Shown here: positions 1-6,837 of the stretch, one piece after another | Numbering within the stretch: position 1 is the stretch's first letter | How the letters are laid out: every line of letters starts with the position of its first letter | Origin: Kineosporia sp. A_224 | GTDB taxonomy: Bacteria; Actinomycetota; Actinomycetes; Actinomycetales; Kineosporiaceae | Assembly: GCF_002198655.1 (NCBI RefSeq) | Contig: NZ_MWLN01000164.1 | Location: forward strand, 1 to 37,656 | DNA length: 37,656 bases | Direction of reading: 5' to 3' | Made by a program: the position numbers and the translations under genes | The notes under the pieces: generated by a model | Told to the model about the DNA's origin: nothing | What the model saw: only the letters and a program-made list of their open reading frames with translations | Databases searched by the model: none

Positions 1-1
1 C

Positions 2-139
2 CCACCCGGCACCACCACCTGGACCACCCGCACCGGCCGCGCCTACACCGCACTCCCCCACACGCCGCTGCCACGTCTCCCACGGCCCGCGCCTGCGCCT
101 GCGCCTGCGCCTGCGCCCGAGGATCCGCCGCCCTTCTGA
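2..139 (+). CDS. C-terminal tail of a probable 13E12/DUF222-type HNH protein (5' partial)
   Basis: The window opens inside a reading frame that runs to a TGA at 137-139. About 45 residues are visible. They begin PPGTTTWTTRTGRAYTALP, continue into a proline-rich stretch with an alternating Ala-Pro run, and end DPPPF. The 'TTTWTTxTGRxY' block followed by a Pro-rich tail resembles the C-terminal end of the actinobacterial 13E12/DUF222 repeat proteins that carry an HNH nuclease domain. That identification is by recall of the family and rests on a short tail only. The HNH core would lie to the left, outside the window. The gene is convergent with the kinase gene that follows. Confidence 0.45.
   Translation, partial: PPGTTTWTTRTGRAYTALPHTPLPRLPRPAPAPAPAPAPEDPPPF
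89..118 (+). repeat. Hexanucleotide GCGCCT tandem repeat
   Basis: Four copies of GCGCCT followed by GCGCCC, in frame with the preceding coding tail, where they encode an (Ala-Pro)5 run. This is a coding microsatellite prone to slippage, which could vary the length of the linker. Confidence 0.8.
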
Positions 140-177
140 CGACCGGCCGAGAGCGCACCCTGGCGGCGGAGACCACC

Positions 178-1068
178 TCACCCGGGGTCGGCGAGGATCC
201 GGCTGAGGGTCCGCCGACCCAGGCCGCTCATGACGGGGTTGGACCGCTCGTAGTACCAGACCAGCCCCATCGCCTGCTCGAGAGCCCAGGCCTTGCCCCG
301 CGCCCACTCGACGTCGCCGCAGCCGAGGGCCCGGCGGAACACCTCCCGGGGCCCGGCCTCGAGCAGGTCCCAGCCGGCGATGAGGTCCAGGGCCGGGTCG
401 GCCGGCCCGAAGCCCCCACCGTCCAGGACCCCGACGAGCCGGCCGGCGTCGACGAGGACGTTGGGCGCCATGAGGTCCCCGTGCGACATGACGTCCGGGC
501 CGGCCCGGGGCAGGTCCCGCAGCTCGCCCCACAGCCGCCGCAGCGCGACGACGTCGAGCAGCCCCTCGCTGCGCCGGAAGCACTCGGCCATCCACACGTC
601 ATGCTCGGTCAGGTCCCCGCCCCGACCCTGACCCGTGAAGGTCCGACCGTGCGTGGGGGCGGCCCGCAGGGCGGCCACGAGCCGGGCCAGGTCCTCACCG
701 AGCAGCACGGACCACGACGCGTCGTCGACCGCCGCGTCCCGGCCGGGCAGCCACGTCTGCACCAGCCACGGCAGCGGGTACCCGGGCCCAGGCGCACCGA
801 CGGCCAGCGCCAGCGGGGTCGGGACCGGGCTGCACGCGGCCAGCTCCCCCATGGCGGCGACCTCCGCGGCCAACGAGGCCCGGACGTCGGCCAGGGCGCG
901 GGCCCGCAGCGGGAAGCGCGCCGCGACGTCGTCCCCCAGACGGAAGACCGCGTTCACCGTCCCCGTCGACACCACCCGTCGCACCGGCAGGCCGCCCCAC
1001 TGCGGGAACTGCTCGCCGACCAGGCGCGCCACGACCTCCACCGGCACGTCGAGCTCGTCAGGATGCAT
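178..1068 (-). CDS. Aminoglycoside phosphotransferase (APH)-fold kinase
   Basis: A 296-residue protein of the APH/choline kinase-like superfamily, which phosphorylates small hydroxylated substrates with ATP. The catalytic loop is visible as HGDLMAPN (HGDxxxxN). It is followed by the metal-binding segment GVLDGGGFGPADPALDL, where the usual DFG-like Asp is kept. The N-terminal lobe has the expected nucleotide-binding strands (VSTGTVNAVFRLGDDVAARFP). The frame is open to 1188, but the ATG at 1068 (MHPDELDVPVE) was chosen because the upstream 40 residues are not family-like and would overlap the divergent promoter. Its head-to-head neighbour is the monooxygenase gene. The substrate is unknown: actual aminoglycoside resistance should not be assumed, since many chromosomal members act on other metabolites. 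Confidence 0.85.
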   Translation of the reverse strand: MHPDELDVPVEVVARLVGEQFPQWGGLPVRRVVSTGTVNAVFRLGDDVAARFPLRARALADVRASLAAEVAAMGELAACSPVPTPLALAVGAPGPGYPLPWLVQTWLPGRDAAVDDASWSVLLGEDLARLVAALRAAPTHGRTFTGQGRGGDLTEHDVWMAECFRRSEGLLDVVALRRLWGELRDLPRAGPDVMSHGDLMAPNVLVDAGRLVGVLDGGGFGPADPALDLIAGWDLLEAGPREVFRRALGCGDVEWARGKAWALEQAMGLVWYYERSNPVMSGLGRRTLSRILADPG

Positions 1069-1151
1069 CGCCACAGCCCGAGCCTCACCGGCCACCCCGG
1101 GCCGCGCAACAGCATTCCGGCGAGGCGAACAGGCGAAGTTACTCGCGGGTA

Positions 1152-1180
1152 TTGTTACAACGTTCATTGGTAAGTATGGT
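1152..1180 (+). promoter_or_regulatory. Candidate promoter of the monooxygenase operon, probably leaderless
   Basis: A TTGTTA hexamer at 1152-1157 and a TATGGT hexamer at 1175-1180 are separated by exactly 17 bases. The monooxygenase ATG lies only six bases after the -10 element, and no Shine-Dalgarno sequence precedes it. Transcription would therefore start at or next to the A of the ATG, giving a leaderless mRNA, which is common in actinomycetes. This is a by-eye assignment. Confidence 0.6.
1155..1173. promoter_or_regulatory. Imperfect palindrome inside the promoter spacer (candidate operator)
   Basis: TTACAACGTTCATTGGTAA is an imperfect inverted repeat (TTA-CAACG-TT-CATTG-GTAA) that fills the 17-base spacer between the -35 and -10 elements. 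A site placed this way is typical of a repressor that blocks RNA polymerase, for example a TetR-family protein. No such regulator is encoded in the window, so the ligand and protein are unknown. Confidence 0.45.
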
Positions 1181-1186
1181 CCTGCC

Positions 1187-2743
1187 ATGACCCCGACCAG
1201 CGGCGACGCGGCCGCCCTCCCCGAGTGCGTCCACGTGCTCGTCGTCGGCGCCGGGTTCGGCGGGATCGCCGCCGCGGTGCGCCTGTCGCAGGCCGGTCAC
1301 GACGTGCTCGTCCTCGAGAAGGCGGACGACGTCGGCGGCACCTGGCGCGACAACAGCTACCCCGGCGCCGGCTGCGACGTGCAGAGCCACCTGTACTCGT
1401 TCTCCTTCGCGATGAACCCCGACTGGACGCGCAGCTTCTCGCTCCAGCCGGAGATCCACACCTACCTCCACGACGTCGTCCGGCGCTTCGACGTCGGCCG
1501 CCTCATCCGCTGCGGCGTCGAGGTGCTCGGCGCCCGCTGGGACGACGCGCGCAGCGCCTGGGCCGTCACGACGAGCGCCGGGGACGTCCTCGCCGACGTC
1601 CTCGTCAACGCCTCCGGGCCGCTGTCCGAGCCTCGGCTGCCGGACGGCGTCACCACGGCCACGTACACCGGCACCGTGATGCACACCGCCCGCTGGGACT
1701 CCTCGCTCGACCTCACCGGCCGCCGGGTCGCCGTCGTCGGCACCGGCGCGTCCGCGATCCAGCTCGTCCCGCAGGTCGCGAAGGTCGCCGCGTCGGTCAC
1801 GGTCATGCAGCGCACCCCGGCCTGGGTCATCCCCCGCAACCAGCGCCGGATCCCGGCGTGGCGGCGCGCCCTCTACCGGCGGGTCCCCGCCGTCCAGAAG
1901 GGCGTCCGCGGCGTGATCTACGCCGGCCGCGAGCTCATGGTCCTCGGCTTCGTCGGGCGGCCGGCCCTCATGCGCGCGGTCGAGCTGCTGTCCCGCCGCA
2001 CCATGGAGAAGGCGGTCAGCGACCCGCACCTGCGCGCCGTCCTCAGCCCGCGGTACCGCGCCGGCTGCAAGCGGATCCTCATCTCCGACGACTTCTACCC
2101 CGCCCTCGCCCGGCCGAACGTCGAGGTCGTGCCGCAGGCGGTCACCGCCCTCGAGGGCGACGAGGTCGTCGGCGCCGGCGGCACCCGCCGCACCGCCGAC
2201 GTCGTCGTCTTCGCGACCGGGTTCGAGGCGACCGACCTGCCCGTCGCGCGGCACGTCGTCGGCCGCGCCGGCCGTTCGCTCGCCGACGTCTGGGCCGGCA
2301 CGGGCATGCAGGCCCTGCGCGGCGCCACCGTCACGGGCTTCCCGAACCTGTTCTTCCTCATCGGCCCGAACACCGGGCTCGGCCACTCCTCGATGGTCCA
2401 CGTCATCGAGTCCCAGCTCGCCTACCTGCTCGACGCCCTCGACCTCATGCGCAGCAAGGGGTTCGACGTCATGGAACCGCAGCAGCGCGCGCAGGACGCC
2501 TGGAACGCCGACGTCCAGGAGCGGCTCTCGACGACGATCTGGGCGACCGGTGGCTGCAGCTCCTGGTACCAGGACGCGCAGGGCCGGATCAGCACGCTCT
2601 GGCCCGGCACGACGTGGCGGCTGCGCCGCCAGACCCGGCGGGTCGACCTCGGCGAGTACCGGACGGCGCGACGCGCGGACGGCGCCGGGCCGGCGGCGGG
2701 TCCGGCCGCCCGGCCGGCCGTCGCGACGCAGGGCGGGCGGTGA
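1187..2743 (+). CDS. Baeyer-Villiger-type flavin monooxygenase
   Basis: A 518-residue FAD/NADPH-dependent monooxygenase. The FAD Rossmann motif GAGFGG is at about 21-26. The Baeyer-Villiger signature appears as YTGTVMHTARWD at 160-171, a match to [F/Y]xGxxxHxxxW. A second, NADPH-binding Rossmann motif VGTGAS follows at about 184. Members insert an oxygen next to a ketone or oxidise soft heteroatoms. The frame is open from further upstream, but the ATG at 1187 starts just before the first Rossmann fold and fits the leaderless promoter. The gene overlaps the hydrolase by a GTGA junction. Monooxygenase, hydrolase and SDR in this order match the start of the mycobacterial mymA operon (monooxygenase, lipR, sadH), so a role in oxidising a fatty or ketone substrate is plausible but inferred. 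Confidence 0.9.
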   Translation: MTPTSGDAAALPECVHVLVVGAGFGGIAAAVRLSQAGHDVLVLEKADDVGGTWRDNSYPGAGCDVQSHLYSFSFAMNPDWTRSFSLQPEIHTYLHDVVRRFDVGRLIRCGVEVLGARWDDARSAWAVTTSAGDVLADVLVNASGPLSEPRLPDGVTTATYTGTVMHTARWDSSLDLTGRRVAVVGTGASAIQLVPQVAKVAASVTVMQRTPAWVIPRNQRRIPAWRRALYRRVPAVQKGVRGVIYAGRELMVLGFVGRPALMRAVELLSRRTMEKAVSDPHLRAVLSPRYRAGCKRILISDDFYPALARPNVEVVPQAVTALEGDEVVGAGGTRRTADVVVFATGFEATDLPVARHVVGRAGRSLADVWAGTGMQALRGATVTGFPNLFFLIGPNTGLGHSSMVHVIESQLAYLLDALDLMRSKGFDVMEPQQRAQDAWNADVQERLSTTIWATGGCSSWYQDAQGRISTLWPGTTWRLRRQTRRVDLGEYRTARRADGAGPAAGPAARPAVATQGGR

Positions 2744-3678
2744 CGACGATGCGCCTCCCCCACGACTTCGTGCCGCCGGTCCCCAGGACCCGCACGACGG
2801 TCACCTCCGCGGACGGCACCCGGATCGCCGTCGAGGTCCACGGCCCGGACGGCGCCCCGACGGTCGTCCTCGGGCACGGCTGGACGTGCTCGGCCGGCTT
2901 CTGGGGCCGGGTGCTCCACCGGCTCGGCGACGAGGTGCGCGCGATCGTCTACGACCAGCGCGGGCACGGCCGCAGCGAGCACGTCGCCCGCAGCGCCTGC
3001 ACGACGGACGCCCTCGTCGAGGACCTCGAGGCCGTCCTCGTCGCGACCGTGCCGGACGGCGAGCGCGCCGTCGTCGCGGGCCACAGCATGGGTGCGATGG
3101 CGCTCGTCGCACTCGCCGGCGAACGCCCCGCCGTGCTGCGGGACAAGGTCTGCGCGGCGCTCCTCGCGAGCACCGGCGTCGGCCGGCTCGTCGACGAGGC
3201 CCGCGTCGTCCCGCACCCGAGCCCCCTGCGCGCGGTCGCGAAGGCGATGACGCAGCGCGGCATGAGCGACGCCCGGCTCCTCACGATGCTGCCCCGGTGG
3301 GGGCGGCGCGCGGCGGTCAGCCACATCACGCTCTCCCCCGCCGCGGACCGGCACGAGCGCGCCTACTGCACGGACGTCGTCCTCGCGTGCCCGCCGCACA
3401 CCCGCACCGGCTTCGCCCGCATGCTCGCGGGCCTGGACCTCGGCGACCACCTCGCGGCGCTCCACGTCCCGGCCCTCGTGCTGTGCGGCACGCAGGACCG
3501 GCTCACGCCGCCGCGGCACTCGCACCGGATCACCGCCGCCCTACCGCAGTCGCTCGGGCTCGTCGAGCTGCCCGGCATCGGGCACATGACGCCGGTGCAG
3601 TCGCCCGACGCCGTCGCCGACGCCGTCCGCCGGCTCGTCCGCGACCACCACGTCACCGCTGCGACGGTGACCTCGTGA
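2740..3678 (+). CDS. Alpha/beta hydrolase
   Basis: A 312-residue alpha/beta hydrolase. The oxyanion region is GHGWTC near residue 45. The nucleophile elbow GHSMG is at 114-118, with Ser116 as nucleophile. The acid is probably the Asp in CGTQDRLTPP, and the catalytic His is in GIGHMTP near the C-terminus. The start is the GTG at 2740, which overlaps the preceding stop codon (GTGA); an ATG at 2749 is an alternative. In this operon it could hydrolyse the ester or lactone made by the Baeyer-Villiger enzyme, as in ketone degradation routes and as LipR is placed in mymA. Substrate unknown. Confidence 0.88.
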   Translation: MTTMRLPHDFVPPVPRTRTTVTSADGTRIAVEVHGPDGAPTVVLGHGWTCSAGFWGRVLHRLGDEVRAIVYDQRGHGRSEHVARSACTTDALVEDLEAVLVATVPDGERAVVAGHSMGAMALVALAGERPAVLRDKVCAALLASTGVGRLVDEARVVPHPSPLRAVAKAMTQRGMSDARLLTMLPRWGRRAAVSHITLSPAADRHERAYCTDVVLACPPHTRTGFARMLAGLDLGDHLAALHVPALVLCGTQDRLTPPRHSHRITAALPQSLGLVELPGIGHMTPVQSPDAVADAVRRLVRDHHVTAATVTS

Positions 3679-4553
3679 CCCGCAAGGTCGCCGTCGTCAC
3701 CGGCGCGGCCCGCGGGCTCGGCGAGGCCGTCGTCCGACGGCTCGCGGCGGCCGGGTATGCCGTCGCGCTGCTCGGTCACGAGCCGGACCGGCTCGAGCAG
3801 GTGGCCGCCGCGTGCGGTGCGGACGCCGGCTGGTGGCAGGTCGACGTCACCGACGAGGCGGCGCTGCGCCGCGTCGCCGGCGAGGTCGTCGACCGCTTCG
3901 GCGGGGTCGACGTCGTCGTGGCGAACGCCGGGATCGCCTTCGGGGCACCGATCGTCGCCGCCGACCCGGCCACCTGGGACCGCGTCGTCGAGGTCAACCT
4001 CCTCGGCTCGGTGCGGACGGCGCGCGTCTTCCTGCCGCTGCTCATCGAGCGCCGCGGCTACCTGCTCCAGATCGCCTCGCTCGCCGCGATCATGCCGATG
4101 CCGATCATGTCCGCGTACGGCGCGAGCAAGGCCGGCGTCGAGGCGTACGCGCGGGCCATCGGGTCCGAGCTGAAGCACCGCGGGGTGACGGTCGGGATCG
4201 CCTACCTGTCCTGGACCGACACGGACATGGTGCGCGGCGCGGACACCGTCAAGGCGCTCGCCCGCCAGCGGGCCCCACTCCCGCCGCCGTTCAACGCGAC
4301 CACCTCGCTGGACAGGGCCGCGGACGTCCTCGTCGCCGGGATCCGCCGGCGCCGCACCCGGGTCTGGGTGCCGGGGTGGGTGCGGCTCGCGGCGATGAAC
4401 CGCCCGTTCCTGCACTGGTTCACCTCGCTGGTCGGGCCCGGCCGGGCCGCGGCGACCGAGGCCGCGCTCGAGGCCGAGGTCGGTACCGGGGTCAGGGCGC
4501 TCACCGGCCCGGGCGGCGCGGCGGACCTGGCGGGCCGCCCCGCGCAGCCGTAG
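3675..4553 (+). CDS. Short-chain dehydrogenase/reductase (SDR)
   Basis: A 292-residue classical SDR. The cofactor motif TGAARGLG is at 9-16 and the NAG motif at 84-86. The catalytic residues are Ser135, Tyr148 and Lys152 (SAYGASK). The C-terminal 90 residues carry a basic patch and a hydrophobic stretch (RRRRTRVWVPGWVRLAAM), as in SadH/Rv3085-like SDRs, suggesting membrane association or a lipid substrate. The GTG start overlaps the hydrolase stop, so all three genes are translationally coupled. It would interconvert an alcohol and a ketone, either feeding the monooxygenase or handling the alcohol released by the hydrolase. The direction is not determined by sequence. Confidence 0.88.
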   Translation: MTRKVAVVTGAARGLGEAVVRRLAAAGYAVALLGHEPDRLEQVAAACGADAGWWQVDVTDEAALRRVAGEVVDRFGGVDVVVANAGIAFGAPIVAADPATWDRVVEVNLLGSVRTARVFLPLLIERRGYLLQIASLAAIMPMPIMSAYGASKAGVEAYARAIGSELKHRGVTVGIAYLSWTDTDMVRGADTVKALARQRAPLPPPFNATTSLDRAADVLVAGIRRRRTRVWVPGWVRLAAMNRPFLHWFTSLVGPGRAAATEAALEAEVGTGVRALTGPGGAADLAGRPAQP

Positions 4554-4558
4554 CCGTG

Positions 4559-4584
4559 CCGGGACGGGTCAGAACCGGTCCCGG
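4559..4584. terminator. Hairpin between convergent SDR and tryptophan dioxygenase genes
   Basis: Arms CCGGGAC (4559-4565) and GTCCCGG (4578-4584) pair perfectly. After one mismatch, GGT pairs with ACC around a CAGA loop. The structure lies just after the SDR stop and overlaps the stop codon of the opposing gene, so it could end transcription from both sides. There is no T-run, as is usual in very GC-rich actinomycetes. Confidence 0.45.
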
Positions 4585-5324
4585 ACCTGCCACAGCGCGG
4601 GGAACATCGGGCGCAGCAGCGTGCTGCGCAGGTAGGCGGCCCCGGACGAGCCGCCGGTGCCCAGCTGCCCGCCGATGGTCCGCTCGACCATCTTCACGTG
4701 CCGGTACCGCCACTCCTGGACGCCCTCGTCGAGGTCGACCATCCGTTCGCAGACCAGGGCGCGCAGGGCGTCCTCGCGGTACACCCGCTCGAGGCCGTCG
4801 AGGAGCGCCTCGTCGTCGAGCCCGTCGAGCCCGGCGAACCCGAGGAACTGCACCCACAGGCCCGGGCGCCCCATCGCGGCCTCGATCCGGTCCCGGGCCG
4901 GGCCCGGCGGGTGCGGCGAGAGCATCGCCGGGTCGCGCCGTCCGAGCACCGCCTCGAGCTCGCGGAACTGCGCGGACTGGAAGCCGGACGCCGAGTCCAG
5001 CCGCCCGCGGAAGCCCGCGAACGACAGCGGCGTCATCGTCTCCAGGACGTCCACCTGCCCGACGACGGTCTTGAGGATCGTCAGCATCCGCGTGAGGGTG
5101 GCCAGCGCGGTGCGGGCGTCACCGCCCTCGAAGGCCGTGCCGAGCCGGGCCGCCTCGTGGAGCAGCTGCTTGAACCACAGCTCGTAGACCTGGTGGATGA
5201 CGATGAAGAGCATCTCGTCGTGCTCGGTCTCGCCCGTCCCCGGGTCGAGCGAGCGCGGCTCCTGGAGGGCGAGGAGGTCGTCGACCCGCAGGTAGCTCGA
5301 GTAGGTCAGTGCCTTGCCGGTCAT
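4569..5324 (-). CDS. kynA: Tryptophan 2,3-dioxygenase
   Basis: A 251-residue heme dioxygenase that opens the indole ring of L-tryptophan to N-formylkynurenine, the first step of the kynurenine pathway. The family block EHDEMLFIVIHQVYELWFKQ is at 34-53, with the distal-pocket His at 44. The heme-ligand block RYRHVKMVERTIGG gives His209 as proximal ligand, followed by GTGGSSG. The protein is slightly shorter than the usual 270-280 residues, mainly at the N-terminus. The ATG at 5324 has a GGGGGAG just upstream. No kynurenine formamidase or kynureninase gene lies beside it, so the rest of the pathway must be elsewhere or the kynurenine is used differently. It sits alone between two plus-strand lipid-type operons. 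Confidence 0.95.
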   Translation of the reverse strand: MTGKALTYSSYLRVDDLLALQEPRSLDPGTGETEHDEMLFIVIHQVYELWFKQLLHEAARLGTAFEGGDARTALATLTRMLTILKTVVGQVDVLETMTPLSFAGFRGRLDSASGFQSAQFRELEAVLGRRDPAMLSPHPPGPARDRIEAAMGRPGLWVQFLGFAGLDGLDDEALLDGLERVYREDALRALVCERMVDLDEGVQEWRYRHVKMVERTIGGQLGTGGSSGAAYLRSTLLRPMFPALWQVRDRF

Positions 5325-5388
5325 GGCTCCCCCACGGTGGTGCGGCCCGCCGCGAAAGGGTGCGGCGGAGGACCTCGGACCTGTCCGT

Positions 5389-5406
5389 GCACCTGACCAC
5401 AGGTGC
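5389..5406. promoter_or_regulatory. Perfect inverted repeat in the kynA / WS-DGAT divergent region
   Basis: GCACCTGACCACAGGTGC has perfect 7-base arms (GCACCTG / CAGGTGC) around a 4-base spacer. It lies in the 136-base region between the divergent kynA and WS/DGAT start codons, about 65 bases upstream of the former and 55 upstream of the latter. A dimeric regulator acting on one or both genes is the likeliest reading; a transcript hairpin is possible. I could not place clear -35/-10 elements here. Confidence 0.5.
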
Positions 5407-5460
5407 GACCCTCGAGTCCACGAGCGACGCAGGGACGCGCGGGGACACGCGAGGTGGCGC

Positions 5461-6837
5461 ATGACAGCGACGGCACGGCACACGATGGGTGCGGTCGACG
5501 CGATCTGGCTGCACATGGACCGCCCGGAGAACCTGCTCGTCATCGACACCCTCATGTGGTTCGAGGGCACGGTGCGCATCGACCGGCTGCGCGCCGTCGT
5601 CACCGAGCGGCTGCTGGACCGCTTCCCCGTGTTCCGGATGCGGCCCGCGGAACCGCTGCTGCCGGTCGGGCCGCCACGCTGGGTCGACGACCCCGGCTTC
5701 GACCTCGACCGGCACCTCGTCGTCCGCCGGCTCGCCGCACCCGGCGGGGACGCCGCGCTGCGGGCCTTCGTCGAGGAGCACATCTCGCAGCCGCTCGACC
5801 TCGCGCACCCGCTGTGGGAGGTCTGGCTCCTCCACGGCTACCGGCCGGACGACGGCGGGCCCGCCGGGTCGGTCGTCCTGGCCCGGATCCACCACGCGGT
5901 CGCCGACGGGATCGCGCTCGCGCACGTCCTGCTCTCGCTCACCGACCCCGCGGACGACGCGGCGCCGCCGCCCGCACCCCCGCCGCCGGACGACGGCGCG
6001 CGCGGGCCGCTGCGGGCCGCGCTCCACCTGTTCGCCGACCTGGCCCGCCTGGTCCGGCCCGAGGCCGCGGTCGACGCCCTGACGCTCGCCTGGCAGACCG
6101 GTCAGGTCGTCGACAAGCTGCTGCTGGGCTCCCTGCCGCGGACCCCGCTGTCGGGCACCCCCGGGATCGCGAAGCGGGCCGTCTGGTCGACGCCGCACGA
6201 CCTCGCGGCGGTCAAGGCCGCCGGGCGGGCGACCGGGTCGACGGTCAACGACATCCTCATGTCCGCCGTGGGCGGCGCCGTCGCCTCGTACCTCGTCGCC
6301 CGGGGCGCCGACCCGGTCGACCTCACGGCGATGGTGCCGGTCAACGTCCGCGCCGAGGGGCCGCTGCCGGCCGAGCTCGGCAACCGCTTCGCCCTCGTGC
6401 TCTTCCCGCTCGTGAGCACCGACGTCGACGCCCGCACCCGGCTCGACCGCACCCGCGAGCGGATGGACGCGATCAAGGCGTCCCCCGAGGCGGCGATCAC
6501 CTTCGGCACGATCGGCGCGATCGGCCTGACCCACCCGCAGGTCGAGCGGCTGCTCGTCGACTTCTTCTCCGCCAAGGCGGTCGGCGTCCTCACGAACGTC
6601 GTCGGGCCCGCCGACCGGCGGACCCTGGCCGGGGTGCCGATGACGGGCGTGCTCGGCTGGGTGCCGCAGGCGGCGGACCAGACGCTGGGCGTGTGCGTGT
6701 TCTCGTACGCCGGGACGGTCCGCGTCGGGTTCCGCACGGATGCCGCGACCGTCACCGACCCCGAGCTGCTCGTGGCCGGCTTCGACGCCGCGCTCGCCGA
6801 GCTCGTCGCCCTCGGCGGGAGCGCGGCGCGGGGGTGA
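5461..6837 (+). CDS. Wax ester synthase / diacylglycerol acyltransferase (WS/DGAT)
   Basis: A 458-residue bifunctional acyltransferase of the actinobacterial WS/DGAT (Tgs) family. These enzymes transfer acyl groups from acyl-CoA to long-chain alcohols or diacylglycerol at the membrane or lipid-droplet surface. The catalytic HHxxxDG motif is seen as HHAVADG at 144-150, preceded by the family block PLWEVWLLHGY. The C-terminal half has the conserved NDILMSAVGGAV and GPADRRTLAGVPM segments. A GAGGTGG sequence precedes the ATG at 5461. The coupled downstream gene is a phosphopantetheinyl transferase. In mycobacteria tgs4 also belongs to the mymA operon, so the link to the oxidative operon on the left is suggestive. 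Confidence 0.92.
   Translation: MTATARHTMGAVDAIWLHMDRPENLLVIDTLMWFEGTVRIDRLRAVVTERLLDRFPVFRMRPAEPLLPVGPPRWVDDPGFDLDRHLVVRRLAAPGGDAALRAFVEEHISQPLDLAHPLWEVWLLHGYRPDDGGPAGSVVLARIHHAVADGIALAHVLLSLTDPADDAAPPPAPPPPDDGARGPLRAALHLFADLARLVRPEAAVDALTLAWQTGQVVDKLLLGSLPRTPLSGTPGIAKRAVWSTPHDLAAVKAAGRATGSTVNDILMSAVGGAVASYLVARGADPVDLTAMVPVNVRAEGPLPAELGNRFALVLFPLVSTDVDARTRLDRTRERMDAIKASPEAAITFGTIGAIGLTHPQVERLLVDFFSAKAVGVLTNVVGPADRRTLAGVPMTGVLGWVPQAADQTLGVCVFSYAGTVRVGFRTDAATVTDPELLVAGFDAALAELVALGGSAARG

Noticed and set aside
89-118. Tandem repeats near the left edge as a CRISPR-like or origin element
   Set aside because: The units are 6 bases, contiguous and in frame, encoding Ala-Pro; no spacers.
178-1068. 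True aminoglycoside resistance gene
   Set aside because: The fold is shared with many metabolic kinases and homoserine/choline kinase-like proteins; nothing in the neighbourhood supports resistance.
635-1186. N-terminal extension of the monooxygenase by 184 codons
   Set aside because: It would run antisense through the kinase gene, has no domain, and the Rossmann motif and leaderless promoter fit the start at 1187.
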